Shown here one piece after another: positions 38,701-48,612 of a stretch of DNA of 64,000 nucleotides. The notes beneath the pieces are model-generated. The model searched no databases and was not told the DNA's origin. It saw only the letters and a list, made by a program, of their open reading frames with translations. Positions within the stretch are counted from its first letter, which is position 1. Every line of letters begins with the position of its first letter. The stretch covers positions 124,001 through 188,000 of the forward strand of contig JARLHA010000008.1 in NCBI GenBank assembly GCA_031292485.1, in the 5' to 3' direction. The position numbers and the translations under genes are program-made. This DNA is from Mucilaginibacter sp. GTDB lineage: Bacteria; Bacteroidota; Bacteroidia; Sphingobacteriales; Sphingobacteriaceae.

Positions 38701-41700
38701 CAATACCAAAGGCGTTACCATCCAGTCGATTGAACCCCGCGCTTATGTTTCCCTTGATTTAAATGGCAATTTAAAAACCGATTTCGGCGCAGGTATCATG
38801 TTGTACAACCTGGGTGTACCGCTGGGCCCCGGATTCGATAAACCAAGCAGTAACACCAATCCGGTAGCGCAAAACCTGCTTACCGGGGGCGGAGATCCAG
38901 GCAAAACAGATGCCATTAATCCCGCATTCTCCGTTGCGGCTTCTTATGTTTTTAACTCGCAAACGTTTACGCTGCAGCTTTACGATTCAAAAAACCTGCC
39001 GGCAGATAAAGTGTGGATCTCCATCATGCGCGCCTTTGGTCCTTTGCAGGTGCGTAAGGTAGGCATCGGGTGGAAAGGTTCGGCCGTACCAAAACGCCTC
39101 GATTTCCTTTTCGACGGGCAGGTATCGCTTGCCGGCCTGATGGCCAACCTGGTTGAACTGGACATTGGTATCCCCATCACCGATCCAACAAACTTTGGCG
39201 CATATTCATTGGACCTTGCCGGGCTTGACGTGTCCTACAATGCAGGTGCGGTATCCATTGGCGGCGGCTTCCTGAAAGACGACAGCGCCGGCTATATCCA
39301 ATATACAGGCCAGGCAAAAATACAAACTGCGGCATTCGGCATTGGCGCGTTCGGTGCGTATGCCTTGATTGAGGGCCATCCGTCTTTATTCATCTTCGCT
39401 TATCTGAATGCGCCGCTTGGCGGGCCGCCATATTTCTTTATCAACGGACTTTCAGGCGGATTCGGATATAATCGCACCATCAATATTCCGCCAGCAAAAG
39501 AAATAGAGAATTTCCCTTTTGTCGCCGGGATAGAAAATCCGGCTGCATTGGGTGGGGTAGACGGGAAAGCGCCGACCAACGAGGAAGCCTTAAAAACGCT
39601 CGGCACAAAGACTGTTCCGCCACAACTTGGTTCATATTGGGTCGCTGCGGGTATCATGTTCGCCTCTTTTGAGCTGATCAATTCAAAAGCAGTGCTGATG
39701 GTGATCTTTGGGAACGATTTTGAGATCGCTTTATTAGGCCTCTCAGGCATGGTATTGCCTAAAAAGGGCAAAACCTATGTGGGGGCGCAAATAGCATTCA
39801 AGGTCACCTACAAAGTTTCAACCGGCTTGCTCGCCATGGAAGCAGTATTGACTTCCAACTCTTATGTGATCGACTCCAATTGCAGGCTAACAGGCGGCCT
39901 TGCCTTCTTCGTTTGGTTTAAAAACCAGGTTGATACACAGGCCAAAGCAGGTGAGTTTGTATTTACGCTCGGCGGTTACCATCCGGCATTTAAAAAACCC
40001 GATTATTTTCCTGATGAACCGCGGCTGGGCTTTAGCTGGGCCGTTGGCGGCGGGGTTTCCATAAAAGGAGGGGCGTACTTTGCGTTAACACCATCGGCGG
40101 TAATGGCAGGCGGATCGCTGGAAGCCGTTTACCAGAGTGGCAACCTCAAAGCCTGGTTCACCGCCTATGCCGATTTCCTCATCATGTGGAACCCCTTCTA
40201 TTACGATATCAGGGTAGGGGTAAGCGTAGGGGCATCCTATACCGTTAAATTCATCTGGACAACCACCTTTAAGGTTGAGCTAGGCGCCGACGTGCATATC
40301 TGGGGCCCTGAAATGGCAGGCAGCGCAACTGTACACTGGTGGGTTATTTCCTTCACCGTTAATTTTGGCGCCACCAATACCAGTCCTAACGACACCAACA
40401 TTATCGGATGGGGCGAATTTAAACCCTATTTCCTGCCCGGCGACCAGGCACCTGCCGTTGCACCACAACAGCAGCCACAGCCTCAGACAACCCAAAAGGC
40501 TTTGGGGGCAGGCGCTGTAAGTACAGCTCCGCAGACAACCATACCGGTGCAGCAGGTTTCGCATATCAAACAGACTTCGGGTCTGATCAAGGAAATTCCA
40601 AATCCTGATGCCGCTGTCAGCGATAAAAGCCCGGTTTTGTGGCAAATAACGGCAGACGGATTTGCATTTACTGTTAGTACCGTTGTTCCGCTAAACAAGA
40701 TAACGATTACAGGTGCTGCGCAAACCATCGTCAGCGATAAAAAGTTCGGTATCCGGCCAATGGGCAACGTGGTTTTCGGCACCCCGGGCCAGATGTCTGA
40801 ACTAACGTTCACCGTAAAATATAACAGTGATGTTTATACCGCCTTCGGAAACTGGGAAATTGTTGGCGACGTAAACGGTATTCCCGAATCACTATGGGGA
40901 ACCACCAATGATGGCAAAACCTCCATCGACGCTAAAATTATACCTGATGCATTGGTTGGGCTTTCGGCTAAAATTAATTCATCTTCCGATAGCCTGCCTG
41001 TTGGCGGCCCTCCAATGTTTCCGCTATCCAACCTGGGTTATGCTGCATGGCCATGGAGGAAACTAACGCTTGCCAATAACCCGCACCTGCATCCAACCGA
41101 ACCTGCTAAGCAATCAGATGAATCATTGGTAATTATAGAAGACACCGTGATGGCGCCTGATGTGGTTGTAACCAGAGGGCTTATCCTTAACGCAATTGTC
41201 AGTGCAGGTATCAACGTTATAACAGATGGACGGCTGGATCAAATGGCGGCCTATGCCTCTGCCACCTTCCAGTCGTTCCCGATGCTTGGCGAATTGGGTA
41301 GCCTGGGTTATATCCCTGCATTAAAAAGCGTTGCCCTTCCTCAAACATTTCACCGGAGCATACCAAAGCCACTGCTTAAGTCGGCACCGCTCGAATTCGC
41401 GCCGCCGTCAGTACGGGCAGTTGCCTACCAGTACGCCCGGCCTGAATTACCGTCCACAGTGTTTATGGCAGCGTCAGCCAATGATGTAAAAATGACCAGG
41501 CCTGTAAAAGGTAAAATGTTTAGTTATGATAGCGCGCAGCAATGGACGGTGGATGCAGTAAAAGAAGGCACAAATCTTAAGGCGTCAACCGGGGAAGGAA
41601 TACCACCGTTTACGATATATCCTGGTGTTTCCGTGATCATAGATTTTGACCCGGACGGCCCTGCTTCGCTGATCAGGTTAGAAGGAAATGACCCTGTTTT

Positions 41701-42421
41701 TGGCTGCTGGTTCGATCAGTATAACCAATTAATGGGAAGTGAAGTACTAAGGGAAAGTAAACAATTACCTGCAGGTGTGGCACAGCTGATCCTAAGCGGC
41801 CTCAATATCGAGGTGTTAAAAATACCTTACGCTTACGGCTGGTATGCAACCTCGGAACTTACACTCGTCAATCCTAATTCATTGATCGGTACAGGTGCTG
41901 TAATCGTTCCGGATGCACCGGTGCGTGTAAAAACCCGCATATCCTCCAACGGGTATGGCCTTATCCAGGGCGAAGGGATGATAAAAGTCAATCGGATAAT
42001 GAAGGATGGCATAAGTGTTCCTGCCGGAGTAAAAACCATTATGCCGTCAGACCTTAAGACCGTGGCAGTTATTGCACTCAAAGAAAATAAGGATGATCCG
42101 TTTAACAGCGATGCCATCACCGTTAAAATAAAAGTCCTGAAAGATAACGTACCCGAATACAGGGGACTAACAGCAATCTCGGTAGTTGACGGATCGTATG
42201 AGGCCGCAGTATTATTTGAAGTGCCAGGTGATACCGGTTATAATTATAACGTGATCTGTACAGCCTCCGATGTTAATACAACCATTTCGGGGGTGTTGGG
42301 CCTTGCTGAAGAAGTGAAATATGTTGAAGAGAATTGGAAAAACATCGTCATTCAGCCGGCTTTGCCATACCCCTATACGCTGCCGCAGCCGAGTGCAACT
42401 ATAACTATTGAAAAAATTTAG
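32750..42421 (+). CDS. Giant 3,223-residue protein with DUF6603-like region, first gene of a ten-gene cluster
   Basis: No signal peptide, no lipobox and no membrane anchor are seen, and the sequence is mostly beta-rich. Residues 1-2000 alternate strand-rich stretches with helical segments that recur in degenerate form around an (N/D)P core: [12 protein letters not shown] (~277), [11 protein letters not shown] (~567), [12 protein letters not shown] (~1094), [12 protein letters not shown] (~1167), [11 protein letters not shown] (~1598), [12 protein letters not shown] (~1852). Residues about 2060-2550 resemble the DUF6603 family as I remember it ([20 protein letters not shown], then [11 protein letters not shown] and FPFVAG). 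A Gln/Pro linker (~2566-2585) leads to a 600-residue C-terminal region of further beta domains. Function is unknown; I infer an elongated scaffold or lipid/protein-binding structure. It ends 25 bases before the next gene and heads the operon. Confidence 0.85.
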   Translation: MTILGPDSINPVAMQIGTLIGLFTKVEDEYVFNNAWFNDPWSYISGIPANPEMFELLATLMTSAQGTAVGTPRQALNRTWYPILNPMVEEGGTAQPTGIYIVASQQVKGKPTELGVGALYEWKYDDFSMLPYAYFPILKLPTPEGGSFEFILGDEAHPVETGINITGSNGVFNTGNGIASLSFDGFQAASQIYFVEGKYPSLDLTFLNLKLPGEKQGSNRSLFDLIQNASVQQSITVALSVLGSQLSQLEGGAGTAGKMVNSVLELLGLLGPVPGIDWDALVRDPANVVKIFTDWLQNITSNNATLKTWLNDWYCLFKGLDATEDKSYVTGDGTRVSPFSANLLSAKFTETLSIDFDLTFATQQTPEGELKIYPGFSVASSAINPIESMPEFGVKVLAAAEVLCYTMHPKSTSQNSTISFFPQYSIMASAANTVKGKPLFAVADTFGAHELAADEAPAGFSIGSMEVGFIYDAAIAVSKIPSPNFRLHDVQTAIGSWPLIDLSNFNAETIEKAIGPIVSAAITAFFGENNAYAEAFTAVFGIDPPSAYVGEWPLKDKMLLSPDELALLIKNPFAAIGAYYSRCLNTNDGDGKPLFKYLVPAFSTLLGSESDTVAGEGTEKLPWLIPILKVGMATINLALWEPAENQLGIAFDFVVPMPFTTISATFILNAAMMVMQLPGNDGAGSWNAAWMQAITGKLVIKDAAEGKLQTPEIGGVSIAASDVYVEGGWKNNSSFFVVAGIDNLELTSSVGTVELGNIEFSTVGWDIGQLKKFAPAIVNGLGLLMLENGGTVGVLITTTLGMLPNLPQIFDGQEHPEYNFPIPEYLILPQNWPVISIENYSNPWIDVVNQLSALYSGSEFMVPLMQMVGWGITGIVPGAPDIIPAGTLADPWNVSIPDIFGIDLLTYVQDSQAGYGVRKMFNVNATESVQIATILRADVPGVMLNGATGPTNNYPGMSFINVIQNPNVTLPLIDEDGLFIDKVQIGAFLQLQNGQLVLIPVLRFVNSRLKDTEILRDIELIPVPGKPQFTANDAIDAFNTLINAMMDKLSATIQAEGFTQLQAFLDILALYRVVDVVIDEDTKVKTYSFNPGAWASILSNPGGYLFTQTTLILQNEQPCADLVKSLAQLLGYTSFNLPAAWQGIQYLLQSLELAKDYNGFYIPVFDAWLALFKDPVGYLQNSASHLFNTPALIKQLVTNVATLVTLPKGPGGVNLSKYFSVDTSGTILTIQVPTDKIVMIGDEIQLFADLVIDVNAYTLTNSIALGSRTLDSSLAFNWSPSFTAGQLSADYGFYLTGIPHTPQAFPPLPLWPFPADTQKYLQQIGFQVPMTLLSSFSVKYVNDFVVPQNPAVINIFKVLGLTSTVEGTDLVKPLTGIFMNPLQWLLMPEVLGNGTGGVDLSKLGGLLYAVTDAAGIKNGNIELKAYEHDGKKDGVELTGLPWGVSFIVFANTLDGANLRGNFKPALPSPAPNIKLTGGVAFGTPNGVGIDGSISMSYDLGEGSGGTNNTFGITAAYAKKGFVLSAKANTNEYLLLPWGGFNQFLNEGTAGTLLTIVGDKLFGAYHEYVLENPGTPLKPFVESIEILTKIVDGTTLFNFFNAIYQDPLGQFTEANIAVTLPRINEFLTTILTLEGFSISSDGKLLVYEHTFASFPGAKVIINIGLRTVEGVTIFGLWLAPVATYSWMSLGLKDTGVGIVMPVNYNNPDLRYEVNIAIGTNFSGFNIPNVPEPTLVFGLNGDLKTVHGPNLKFYPVTVSDAAGTLQIEILPAAQLLIAGRDNVTTEQWMINFGVEFLIPFMANTALGVKAVKDWLDLTKIGNVAGIPGKVLVDWGLLEKTGGNYYLSNLREAFDLNDPIEIVTKLIFSALNLLDGQRVVPIKDHGIYVQSETEGTSKRYGVRIQITDIEVTSSLNSDGAKLLFQLGKYYGDQDKDNNWTGLKSDPGFVVYFINRDTANDTMTFLPKFDLVSVGLDFAGANAQKPLINTKGVTIQSIEPRAYVSLDLNGNLKTDFGAGIMLYNLGVPLGPGFDKPSSNTNPVAQNLLTGGGDPGKTDAINPAFSVAASYVFNSQTFTLQLYDSKNLPADKVWISIMRAFGPLQVRKVGIGWKGSAVPKRLDFLFDGQVSLAGLMANLVELDIGIPITDPTNFGAYSLDLAGLDVSYNAGAVSIGGGFLKDDSAGYIQYTGQAKIQTAAFGIGAFGAYALIEGHPSLFIFAYLNAPLGGPPYFFINGLSGGFGYNRTINIPPAKEIENFPFVAGIENPAALGGVDGKAPTNEEALKTLGTKTVPPQLGSYWVAAGIMFASFELINSKAVLMVIFGNDFEIALLGLSGMVLPKKGKTYVGAQIAFKVTYKVSTGLLAMEAVLTSNSYVIDSNCRLTGGLAFFVWFKNQVDTQAKAGEFVFTLGGYHPAFKKPDYFPDEPRLGFSWAVGGGVSIKGGAYFALTPSAVMAGGSLEAVYQSGNLKAWFTAYADFLIMWNPFYYDIRVGVSVGASYTVKFIWTTTFKVELGADVHIWGPEMAGSATVHWWVISFTVNFGATNTSPNDTNIIGWGEFKPYFLPGDQAPAVAPQQQPQPQTTQKALGAGAVSTAPQTTIPVQQVSHIKQTSGLIKEIPNPDAAVSDKSPVLWQITADGFAFTVSTVVPLNKITITGAAQTIVSDKKFGIRPMGNVVFGTPGQMSELTFTVKYNSDVYTAFGNWEIVGDVNGIPESLWGTTNDGKTSIDAKIIPDALVGLSAKINSSSDSLPVGGPPMFPLSNLGYAAWPWRKLTLANNPHLHPTEPAKQSDESLVIIEDTVMAPDVVVTRGLILNAIVSAGINVITDGRLDQMAAYASATFQSFPMLGELGSLGYIPALKSVALPQTFHRSIPKPLLKSAPLEFAPPSVRAVAYQYARPELPSTVFMAASANDVKMTRPVKGKMFSYDSAQQWTVDAVKEGTNLKASTGEGIPPFTIYPGVSVIIDFDPDGPASLIRLEGNDPVFGCWFDQYNQLMGSEVLRESKQLPAGVAQLILSGLNIEVLKIPYAYGWYATSELTLVNPNSLIGTGAVIVPDAPVRVKTRISSNGYGLIQGEGMIKVNRIMKDGISVPAGVKTIMPSDLKTVAVIALKENKDDPFNSDAITVKIKVLKDNVPEYRGLTAISVVDGSYEAAVLFEVPGDTGYNYNVICTASDVNTTISGVLGLAEEVKYVEENWKNIVIQPALPYPYTLPQPSATITIEKI

Positions 42422-42446
42422 CTATCAAAAAATTGAGCTGTTAATT

Positions 42447-43973
42447 ATGAAAAACTCAGAGTTTATTTTAAATGCTTCCTTAGACGATAGCCAGGTGCAG
42501 ATGCAGCTGTATGATTATTGCTCGCCCCCTTTGCCGTCGGGTACATTTACTATTGAAACCCACCAGCAGGTGGTATGGACCGAAAAAGGGGTGAACGAGT
42601 CCTATGATAAGTTGCAGCAATTTTTTGTTGACGGGCCCAGGTTTACATTAGACCCTAACTATGTTTATTCCATCTTTCCGCCGGCAAATAAGCAAGGTCA
42701 GTTTGATGTATATGTACCCGATATCGTATTAACCAAAAGAACTTTACCCTGGGAACGCACTATTGATGATAAATCGCCGCTCATCCCGCCAGAGCCGTGG
42801 ATGGCGCTTTTGATTTTCACAAAAGAGGAAGTGGAAAAGGTGAAAAACGGTAGCGTCAGTGATGTGGTAGCTCCAACCGACCCCCAAATAATGGGGCCTC
42901 AAAACCTGGCTACTACTGAAGCTGAAAGGGCAGTGCAATGCCTTTATGCCGATATACCCAAAGATATTTTTAGTGCGGTTGTTCCGGCGCGCGCCGAACT
43001 GCCTGACCTGGCGCATTGCCGTGAGGTGGATATGGCCGACAAAGAGCTTCGTGCCGATATACACGAGGGTTGGTTTTCTGTGGTAGTAGCCAACCGTTTT
43101 CCAACACCTGGTATGGTAAATAATGCTTTCCTGGTTTCGCTTGAAGGCTTTTCGGAATACCTGTATGGCGGCAAACCAATACCCGCCCAGTACGATATGG
43201 TGAGAATGGCAGTGCTGGCTTCATGGAGTTTTACCGCTTTGCCCGCGCAGGGCGAAACATTTGAGGGCCTGGTGCAAAATATAAATGTATGCTCGCTTCA
43301 CCTGCAAAATAAACCGGCCAATGTAGTGACAGATGCCGAAAAACTGGTTGCCGACGCTTTTCATGATGGCTATGTAGCGATGACCTACCATACCCGCGAT
43401 GGGGAGAAAACCGCGGCATGGTACCGTGGCCCCTTAACCCCTGTAAAATTGGATTTTGTTAAGTTGGATCCTTTTTTTAGTGCTGAATCAGGGATGATCT
43501 ATGACGCCAAAACGGGTCTTTTTGACCTGTCATACGCGGTGGCCTGGCAAATAGGCCGGCTGTTGGCCTTGTCCGACTCCGAATTTTCAGTGGGGCTGAT
43601 GCAGTGGCGCAAAGAACAGAAGGTTGCACAAAATCTTAACCTTGAACAGGGAAGTACGATTGCCCGTATGCAGGGCCTGTTCGGCGGTACTGCGCCGCAG
43701 TTTGAATATAATGATAAAAAGGCAATAGCCAACCTTTTACATACCTTTTTGTCGATGGATTTTGCCCACCTGGTAAGGCCGGAAAGTACGGAGGCCGAAC
43801 CGCTGATAAATCTGGCCGATCATACCGGTACAAAAGGAAAAACCAGCCAAATGCCCGGTTTGCTGTCAAAACAGCAAGTCGCTGACCTATTAAGACAAGG
43901 CCCTTTTATCATGGAAAGGCTGAAACAGATCATTAAAACGTCAGGGAATAACCATACGGAGGAACAAATATGA
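42447..43973 (+). CDS. Conserved-looking 508-residue protein of the giant-protein cluster
   Basis: I place the start at ATG 42447 ([18 protein letters not shown]); the frame is open to an ATG at 42408 inside the preceding gene, which would add a basic 13-residue tail. No signal peptide. Residues 62-104 contain a striking block ([20 protein letters not shown] ... [14 protein letters not shown]) and residues about 215-300 another ([16 protein letters not shown]). The C-terminal part has [20 protein letters not shown] and a helical end. From memory, similar blocks occur in proteins from other bacterial phyla beside partners like the next two genes, but I cannot name a domain. It overlaps the next gene by four bases (ATGA), implying translational coupling. 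Confidence 0.75.
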   Translation: MKNSEFILNASLDDSQVQMQLYDYCSPPLPSGTFTIETHQQVVWTEKGVNESYDKLQQFFVDGPRFTLDPNYVYSIFPPANKQGQFDVYVPDIVLTKRTLPWERTIDDKSPLIPPEPWMALLIFTKEEVEKVKNGSVSDVVAPTDPQIMGPQNLATTEAERAVQCLYADIPKDIFSAVVPARAELPDLAHCREVDMADKELRADIHEGWFSVVVANRFPTPGMVNNAFLVSLEGFSEYLYGGKPIPAQYDMVRMAVLASWSFTALPAQGETFEGLVQNINVCSLHLQNKPANVVTDAEKLVADAFHDGYVAMTYHTRDGEKTAAWYRGPLTPVKLDFVKLDPFFSAESGMIYDAKTGLFDLSYAVAWQIGRLLALSDSEFSVGLMQWRKEQKVAQNLNLEQGSTIARMQGLFGGTAPQFEYNDKKAIANLLHTFLSMDFAHLVRPESTEAEPLINLADHTGTKGKTSQMPGLLSKQQVADLLRQGPFIMERLKQIIKTSGNNHTEEQI

Positions 43974-44923
43974 TAAAGAACTTACCCGACGGAGGCCAGT
44001 ACGTTGAAGCGCTGAAAGGCGGTATGCAGGTAAAAAAGCTAAGGCTGAGCCTGAATTTTGACGAGAGCGTTTTGCCCCCGTACCTGGAAGACTGGCTGGG
44101 GAAATTATCCCTGTTATACGGTGTGCCTTTTGAGCATCTGGCGCCCAATGCAGCGATGTTGCCCATTGAATCGATGCGTTTTTTTTATGTGGACCCGAAC
44201 TGGACAAGTTGCCTTGTAGATGGTGCCTTAAGCGTTGGTGCGCAGTCTTCGCGTGACACTGCTATCACGAAGTCGGTGTATGCAAAAGTTCAGTTAAGCC
44301 TTAATGCCTCCATGCAATTGGTACGCAGGCGGCTGGCACAGGCGGAGCTCCCCGAAGAGGTGAATTCAAATATTGCCGTGGCAGGTTTGCTTATCCGCTC
44401 CCAGCTTATATCCGGCTGGCCCGGGCTCGAGATAGCTGCATATGAAAATTATACCGTTCAGGAGAACCCGGAAAAACTGATACCCGCCGATAAAATTGAA
44501 AACCTGCGGTTAGAGCGGCTTGCGCCTGATGTTATGCTGTGCCTGTACGCCAAAATGCCCAAACTGGTTCAACTGAATGAGCCTAAAGAAGGATTGTGTT
44601 TTGGTGCGCGCAGCAATGGCAAGGTGGTGCCGCGCTGGCTGGGTTACCATCCAAACCAACCGGCCGGTGAATTTATAACCGAAAATCCAGGCCCGGATGA
44701 TCAAACCGAAATTTTTAAACGCAATAATGGCAAAGGTGTAATTGACGTTGCTGCCACAAAAGCCGGGCTTGTTAAAATATTGAAGGAAAAGAATGCGTTG
44801 AGCAGCTCCGGCACGCTTTCTCCTGCTGATTTCGCCATACAATTGATCAAATCGGCAGAGCAGCAATCTTTTTTAAGCGGCGAAATTGTAATACCCAACA
44901 TTAATGATTGTACAGATTATTAA
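43970..44923 (+). CDS. Conserved-looking 317-residue protein of the giant-protein cluster
   Basis: No signal peptide. Residues about 22-95 hold a dense motif region: [40 protein letters not shown] and [20 protein letters not shown]. The rest alternates hydrophobic and charged stretches, with a helical segment around [21 protein letters not shown] recognise the pattern as a recurring partner of large beta-rich proteins but cannot give it a function. Its start overlaps the preceding stop (ATGA) and the next gene begins 21 bases after its end, so it is central in the operon. Confidence 0.75.
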   Translation: MIKNLPDGGQYVEALKGGMQVKKLRLSLNFDESVLPPYLEDWLGKLSLLYGVPFEHLAPNAAMLPIESMRFFYVDPNWTSCLVDGALSVGAQSSRDTAITKSVYAKVQLSLNASMQLVRRRLAQAELPEEVNSNIAVAGLLIRSQLISGWPGLEIAAYENYTVQENPEKLIPADKIENLRLERLAPDVMLCLYAKMPKLVQLNEPKEGLCFGARSNGKVVPRWLGYHPNQPAGEFITENPGPDDQTEIFKRNNGKGVIDVAATKAGLVKILKEKNALSSSGTLSPADFAIQLIKSAEQQSFLSGEIVIPNINDCTDY

Positions 44924-44944
44924 TTCATTCAATTGAAAAAGACA

Positions 44945-47900
44945 ATGGCAAAATCTGCAAATAATAGCGGCCAATTTTTATGGAACGGCCCATCCCTTTT
45001 GGTCCCTGTAGATGTGGAGGCGCTTGTTGTATCCAATCTTTCGCAAAATCTCCCCTGGGCGCGTGTCAACATGAAATACAACAATGCCGGTGAGTTTTTA
45101 AGCGTACAGCCTAACTTGTTCCAGGGAACGGATGCCGACAAACCAAAAGTAGGTATCACCCTGCATTGGGCGTTGCCCGATGGTATTACACATGGCCGGC
45201 AGGAAGTCGCCGGTAATAATATTGTGTATCCTTATGTGCCTAACCGCTGGCTGGTGATCAGGTATTACGATGGAAAATCAAAATCATGGATACTGCAAAG
45301 TGATTACCTGGATCCGGATGCCGGCGTTAACCTTTTTCTTGATCCCGGCGCGCCCGAACCTGAAACAACCCGGATTGGGAAAGTTTGGGCGGCAGAAGCA
45401 TGGCCCGGCGAAGACGGCGTAACACAGGAAAAATTTTTAATCGCATTGGGACCGGGCAACCCAGGCTTTACTGCTTTTACCGCCAATATTGATGCTGTAT
45501 TTTCTTTTTACGATAGCATGGAAGATATCATCGATAAGGCCACCCCCGTTACTTATACGATATTGGGCTGGTACGGCAATGCCGAAGATGATCCTTTATT
45601 CAAATTTACCACCCTGACAGAGTGGCTGGGCCTGATGGACGAGTTGAAATGGACCGTAGGGGATAACAATGATCTGCAAAAAGCGGTAAACGACTGGACC
45701 GCCTGGGCCACTGCCAACGGTATCCCCGTTGACCAGGATAAACCTAAGGATATTTATCCATCGCGTACCATATGCCAGGGAATGATATACGATGTTAACT
45801 GGGAGGGGCGAAACGGTAAAGTACAAAGTGGCGTTCCTGAGTACGATACATCAACAGCTCCGCGCAATACCCTGCCACAGATTGCCATAGCCAATACGGC
45901 TGTTGATGCTTTAGCCGCGCTGGTTCAATATGAACTGGAAATAACCGGGCAGAGCGGAGGAGCTGCTGCAGCCGAATTGCTGGAAGCTTTTAATTACAAT
46001 CTGCTCGATAAATATGAGAACCAGGGCGGCCAGTTTGAGCTGTATCGCGAGATCTATAAAAATTGGTTTGGCGACCACGATGCTGAATATTACTATTATA
46101 TTGAGGATACGGATAAACCCACCAGCCCGTTTATTGACCCCGACAGGTTAGCCAAACTAGTATTGCTAAACAAAAAATCAGCACAATACGATGCTATCTA
46201 CCATTTGCTGAATGCTGCGCAATCAGGCCTGTATGGCGATTGGTGGAAAACAGGTAAATCCGCCCAATACGTGGTTAAGCCGCCTCCTGATGTTACTCCG
46301 GACCAATGGAAAAAAATCAAAACGGATTTAAAAGCGGCCATACCTGTAGATAAGGCTGCTGTAAACAAACTACAGGGTGATCTGGATGCGCTTGCAATTG
46401 AAATTGCACAACTGATAACAGAAGTGAGCACAGGCCTTCCGTCTACCCAGCAATTGAAAAAGAATATAGGTAGCCGCTATCGCCAGCCTAACGAGCCTGT
46501 AGTGCTTATTTATGGAGCTCACCGGGCATTCAGGCATGGTGAAGACGGCCGGTTTGATGAAGATGACAGGTTATTCACCCGTTTTACGGGCCAAACTATT
46601 TCAGGCCTTAAAGTGATGTTGCCCGATCAGCCCGATCAGCCGGTAACAAGTGCCAATGTTACCTTACCGCCTGTAAATATCCCGGTAACTTTGGTTCCAA
46701 AAGAAACAGGCAGTTTATGCACCGAAACCTACTTTTTTGATACCCTCAATGCAGAAGCAATTGCAAAAGCAGCCTGCACGTTGCTCGGGATCCCTTTTCT
46801 GCCTGAATATACAGCTATTGTAACTGCACAGCAGACCTCCGCCTGGAATATTGATGTAAATAATCTTGACAGGCAGCAGGTCTTATATGCTTCGGGATTT
46901 ATCGGTACTATCCCTTCAAAGATTGCCGTTCAGCTTTGGGCAGCGCCCTGGGCCCCGCTTTATATGGCCTGGGAGGTGAGGTGGTTCCCATCTTATGATA
47001 CCCCTGTCGAAGCACTAAAAAAATGGATTTTCGATCCGGCCATACTCGAATATCAATGGAACACCGATTATACCCCGGACTTAAGTACCGGTGTAACGAT
47101 AACCGGAAGCTGCATGATTACCCCAAAAAGCGCCTATGTAATGAAGCTGCAGCTGGAAAAATATTTTGACGATACCGGGAAATTCCCCGACCTCAAAAAC
47201 TTTTTGGATTCGGTAAGCCATTGGGATTTTTTAACCCAAAGTATGAGCGGTTTTAATGATCTTTTGCTGGGACTAACCACAGATCAGCTCAACCAGCCGC
47301 CGCCTGATATCAATTCACTTGCAGGTACAATGACCCAGCTTTCCCCGATCCCTAACGAAAGCTTTGGTTTTTATCCTATAAGAGCCGGGCATTTCCAGGT
47401 GACAAAACTTTGGGTGGTGGATGATTTCGGCCAGGTTTTTGACCCTATTTCGGCTGTTAGTCAAAACCCGTCAAGCTATCAGCTGGTATTGGGGACGGGC
47501 ATGGCAACGCCTACAAAAACAGGTGAAAATAAAAACCTTGCCCAACTACCGCCGCGGATCACCCAGGCATCAAGGTTTGATTTTAACTTCGTGAACGGAA
47601 GTGGCAAAAGCGATGATACTTTTCAGGAAAACCAGTTGACAGACCCGCTTTGCGGCTGGCTGCTGCCAAATCACCTGGATAATGCGCTTTCCATATACAC
47701 GCCTGATGGTCATTTGCTCGGCGAATTAATTTTAACCGGCAACACCAAATTAATGAGGTTGCGCTGGGATAACGCACCGGGTAAAAATACGCCGGTTGGT
47801 ACACCTTTAAGCGAAATAATTGAAAATGAATATTTAAGATCATTTGTTGAACAAATACTGCAAAGGGTTGATAACGCAAAGGCCTTCCAGGATTTTCTTA

Positions 47901-48601
47901 AAATCATAGATGAAACCCTCTGGACCGTTGAACCCCTTGGCGGAAGGCGTAATGAACTGATATCTGTATTTATAGGAAGGCCGCTGGCGCTGGTAAAATC
48001 GGTTATGCAATATAATTTGATGGATTACCTGGTTTACGACCAAAGCTGGCTGGATTCGACACTCAAAGTAACCAATGGGTACGAAAACGTAAGTTTCCCG
48101 GTACAGGTAGGTTCGATACAGGATCCGCAGGATGGAACTATTGGTTATTTCTTTGATAACTTCGCTACCTTCAATTCCATCCTTTCCGAAAAAATAGCTG
48201 TTTCATCCGGCTATATCACCAATAACCCCGTTTCACTCAATGTTACCGACCCGAAAAAAAATGTTTTTATACTGGTTGATCCCCGCGGCGAAGTGAACAC
48301 TATATCGGGCATATTGCCGGTACAGGTAAATGTTTTGCCGGGCCCGCTGGTTGAAGAGGCGATGGCCAACATGCACGTTACCTTCCGCACAGGTCCGCTG
48401 ATTACTGATCCTGATAAACTTTCGATGCCGCTGCCTTCCGAAATGAGTGGCAACTGGTCGTGGATACAGCATACCGGCGTAACCACCTGGGAAGAGATTG
48501 ATAAGATTGCACAGGCAAACGTAAAGGCACGCCTTGGGCCTGAATACGAACTAAAAGACGGGTGGCTTAAGTTAACTAACGCAATACATGAAAATGATTA
48601 A
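44945..48601 (+). CDS. Conserved-looking 1,218-residue protein of the giant-protein cluster
   Basis: The start is ATG 44945 (MAKSANNSGQFLWNGPSLLV); an in-frame TTG at 44933 is less likely. No signal peptide. The N-terminal motif region has GITLHWALPDGITHG (about 69-83) and YPYVPNRWLVIRYYDG (about 94-109). A helical, possibly coiled-coil stretch lies near residues 455-505 (AAVNKLQGDLDALAIEIAQL). The C-terminal half is beta-rich with motifs such as FGFYPIRAGHFQVTKLWVVD and LPPRITQASRFDF, which suggests a surface on which other subunits assemble. No catalytic motif is seen. It is followed after 11 bases by the Ig/kelch gene, so all are one transcript. Confidence 0.75.
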   Translation: MAKSANNSGQFLWNGPSLLVPVDVEALVVSNLSQNLPWARVNMKYNNAGEFLSVQPNLFQGTDADKPKVGITLHWALPDGITHGRQEVAGNNIVYPYVPNRWLVIRYYDGKSKSWILQSDYLDPDAGVNLFLDPGAPEPETTRIGKVWAAEAWPGEDGVTQEKFLIALGPGNPGFTAFTANIDAVFSFYDSMEDIIDKATPVTYTILGWYGNAEDDPLFKFTTLTEWLGLMDELKWTVGDNNDLQKAVNDWTAWATANGIPVDQDKPKDIYPSRTICQGMIYDVNWEGRNGKVQSGVPEYDTSTAPRNTLPQIAIANTAVDALAALVQYELEITGQSGGAAAAELLEAFNYNLLDKYENQGGQFELYREIYKNWFGDHDAEYYYYIEDTDKPTSPFIDPDRLAKLVLLNKKSAQYDAIYHLLNAAQSGLYGDWWKTGKSAQYVVKPPPDVTPDQWKKIKTDLKAAIPVDKAAVNKLQGDLDALAIEIAQLITEVSTGLPSTQQLKKNIGSRYRQPNEPVVLIYGAHRAFRHGEDGRFDEDDRLFTRFTGQTISGLKVMLPDQPDQPVTSANVTLPPVNIPVTLVPKETGSLCTETYFFDTLNAEAIAKAACTLLGIPFLPEYTAIVTAQQTSAWNIDVNNLDRQQVLYASGFIGTIPSKIAVQLWAAPWAPLYMAWEVRWFPSYDTPVEALKKWIFDPAILEYQWNTDYTPDLSTGVTITGSCMITPKSAYVMKLQLEKYFDDTGKFPDLKNFLDSVSHWDFLTQSMSGFNDLLLGLTTDQLNQPPPDINSLAGTMTQLSPIPNESFGFYPIRAGHFQVTKLWVVDDFGQVFDPISAVSQNPSSYQLVLGTGMATPTKTGENKNLAQLPPRITQASRFDFNFVNGSGKSDDTFQENQLTDPLCGWLLPNHLDNALSIYTPDGHLLGELILTGNTKLMRLRWDNAPGKNTPVGTPLSEIIENEYLRSFVEQILQRVDNAKAFQDFLKIIDETLWTVEPLGGRRNELISVFIGRPLALVKSVMQYNLMDYLVYDQSWLDSTLKVTNGYENVSFPVQVGSIQDPQDGTIGYFFDNFATFNSILSEKIAVSSGYITNNPVSLNVTDPKKNVFILVDPRGEVNTISGILPVQVNVLPGPLVEEAMANMHVTFRTGPLITDPDKLSMPLPSEMSGNWSWIQHTGVTTWEEIDKIAQANVKARLGPEYELKDGWLKLTNAIHEND

Positions 48602-48612
48602 TTAATAAAAAA

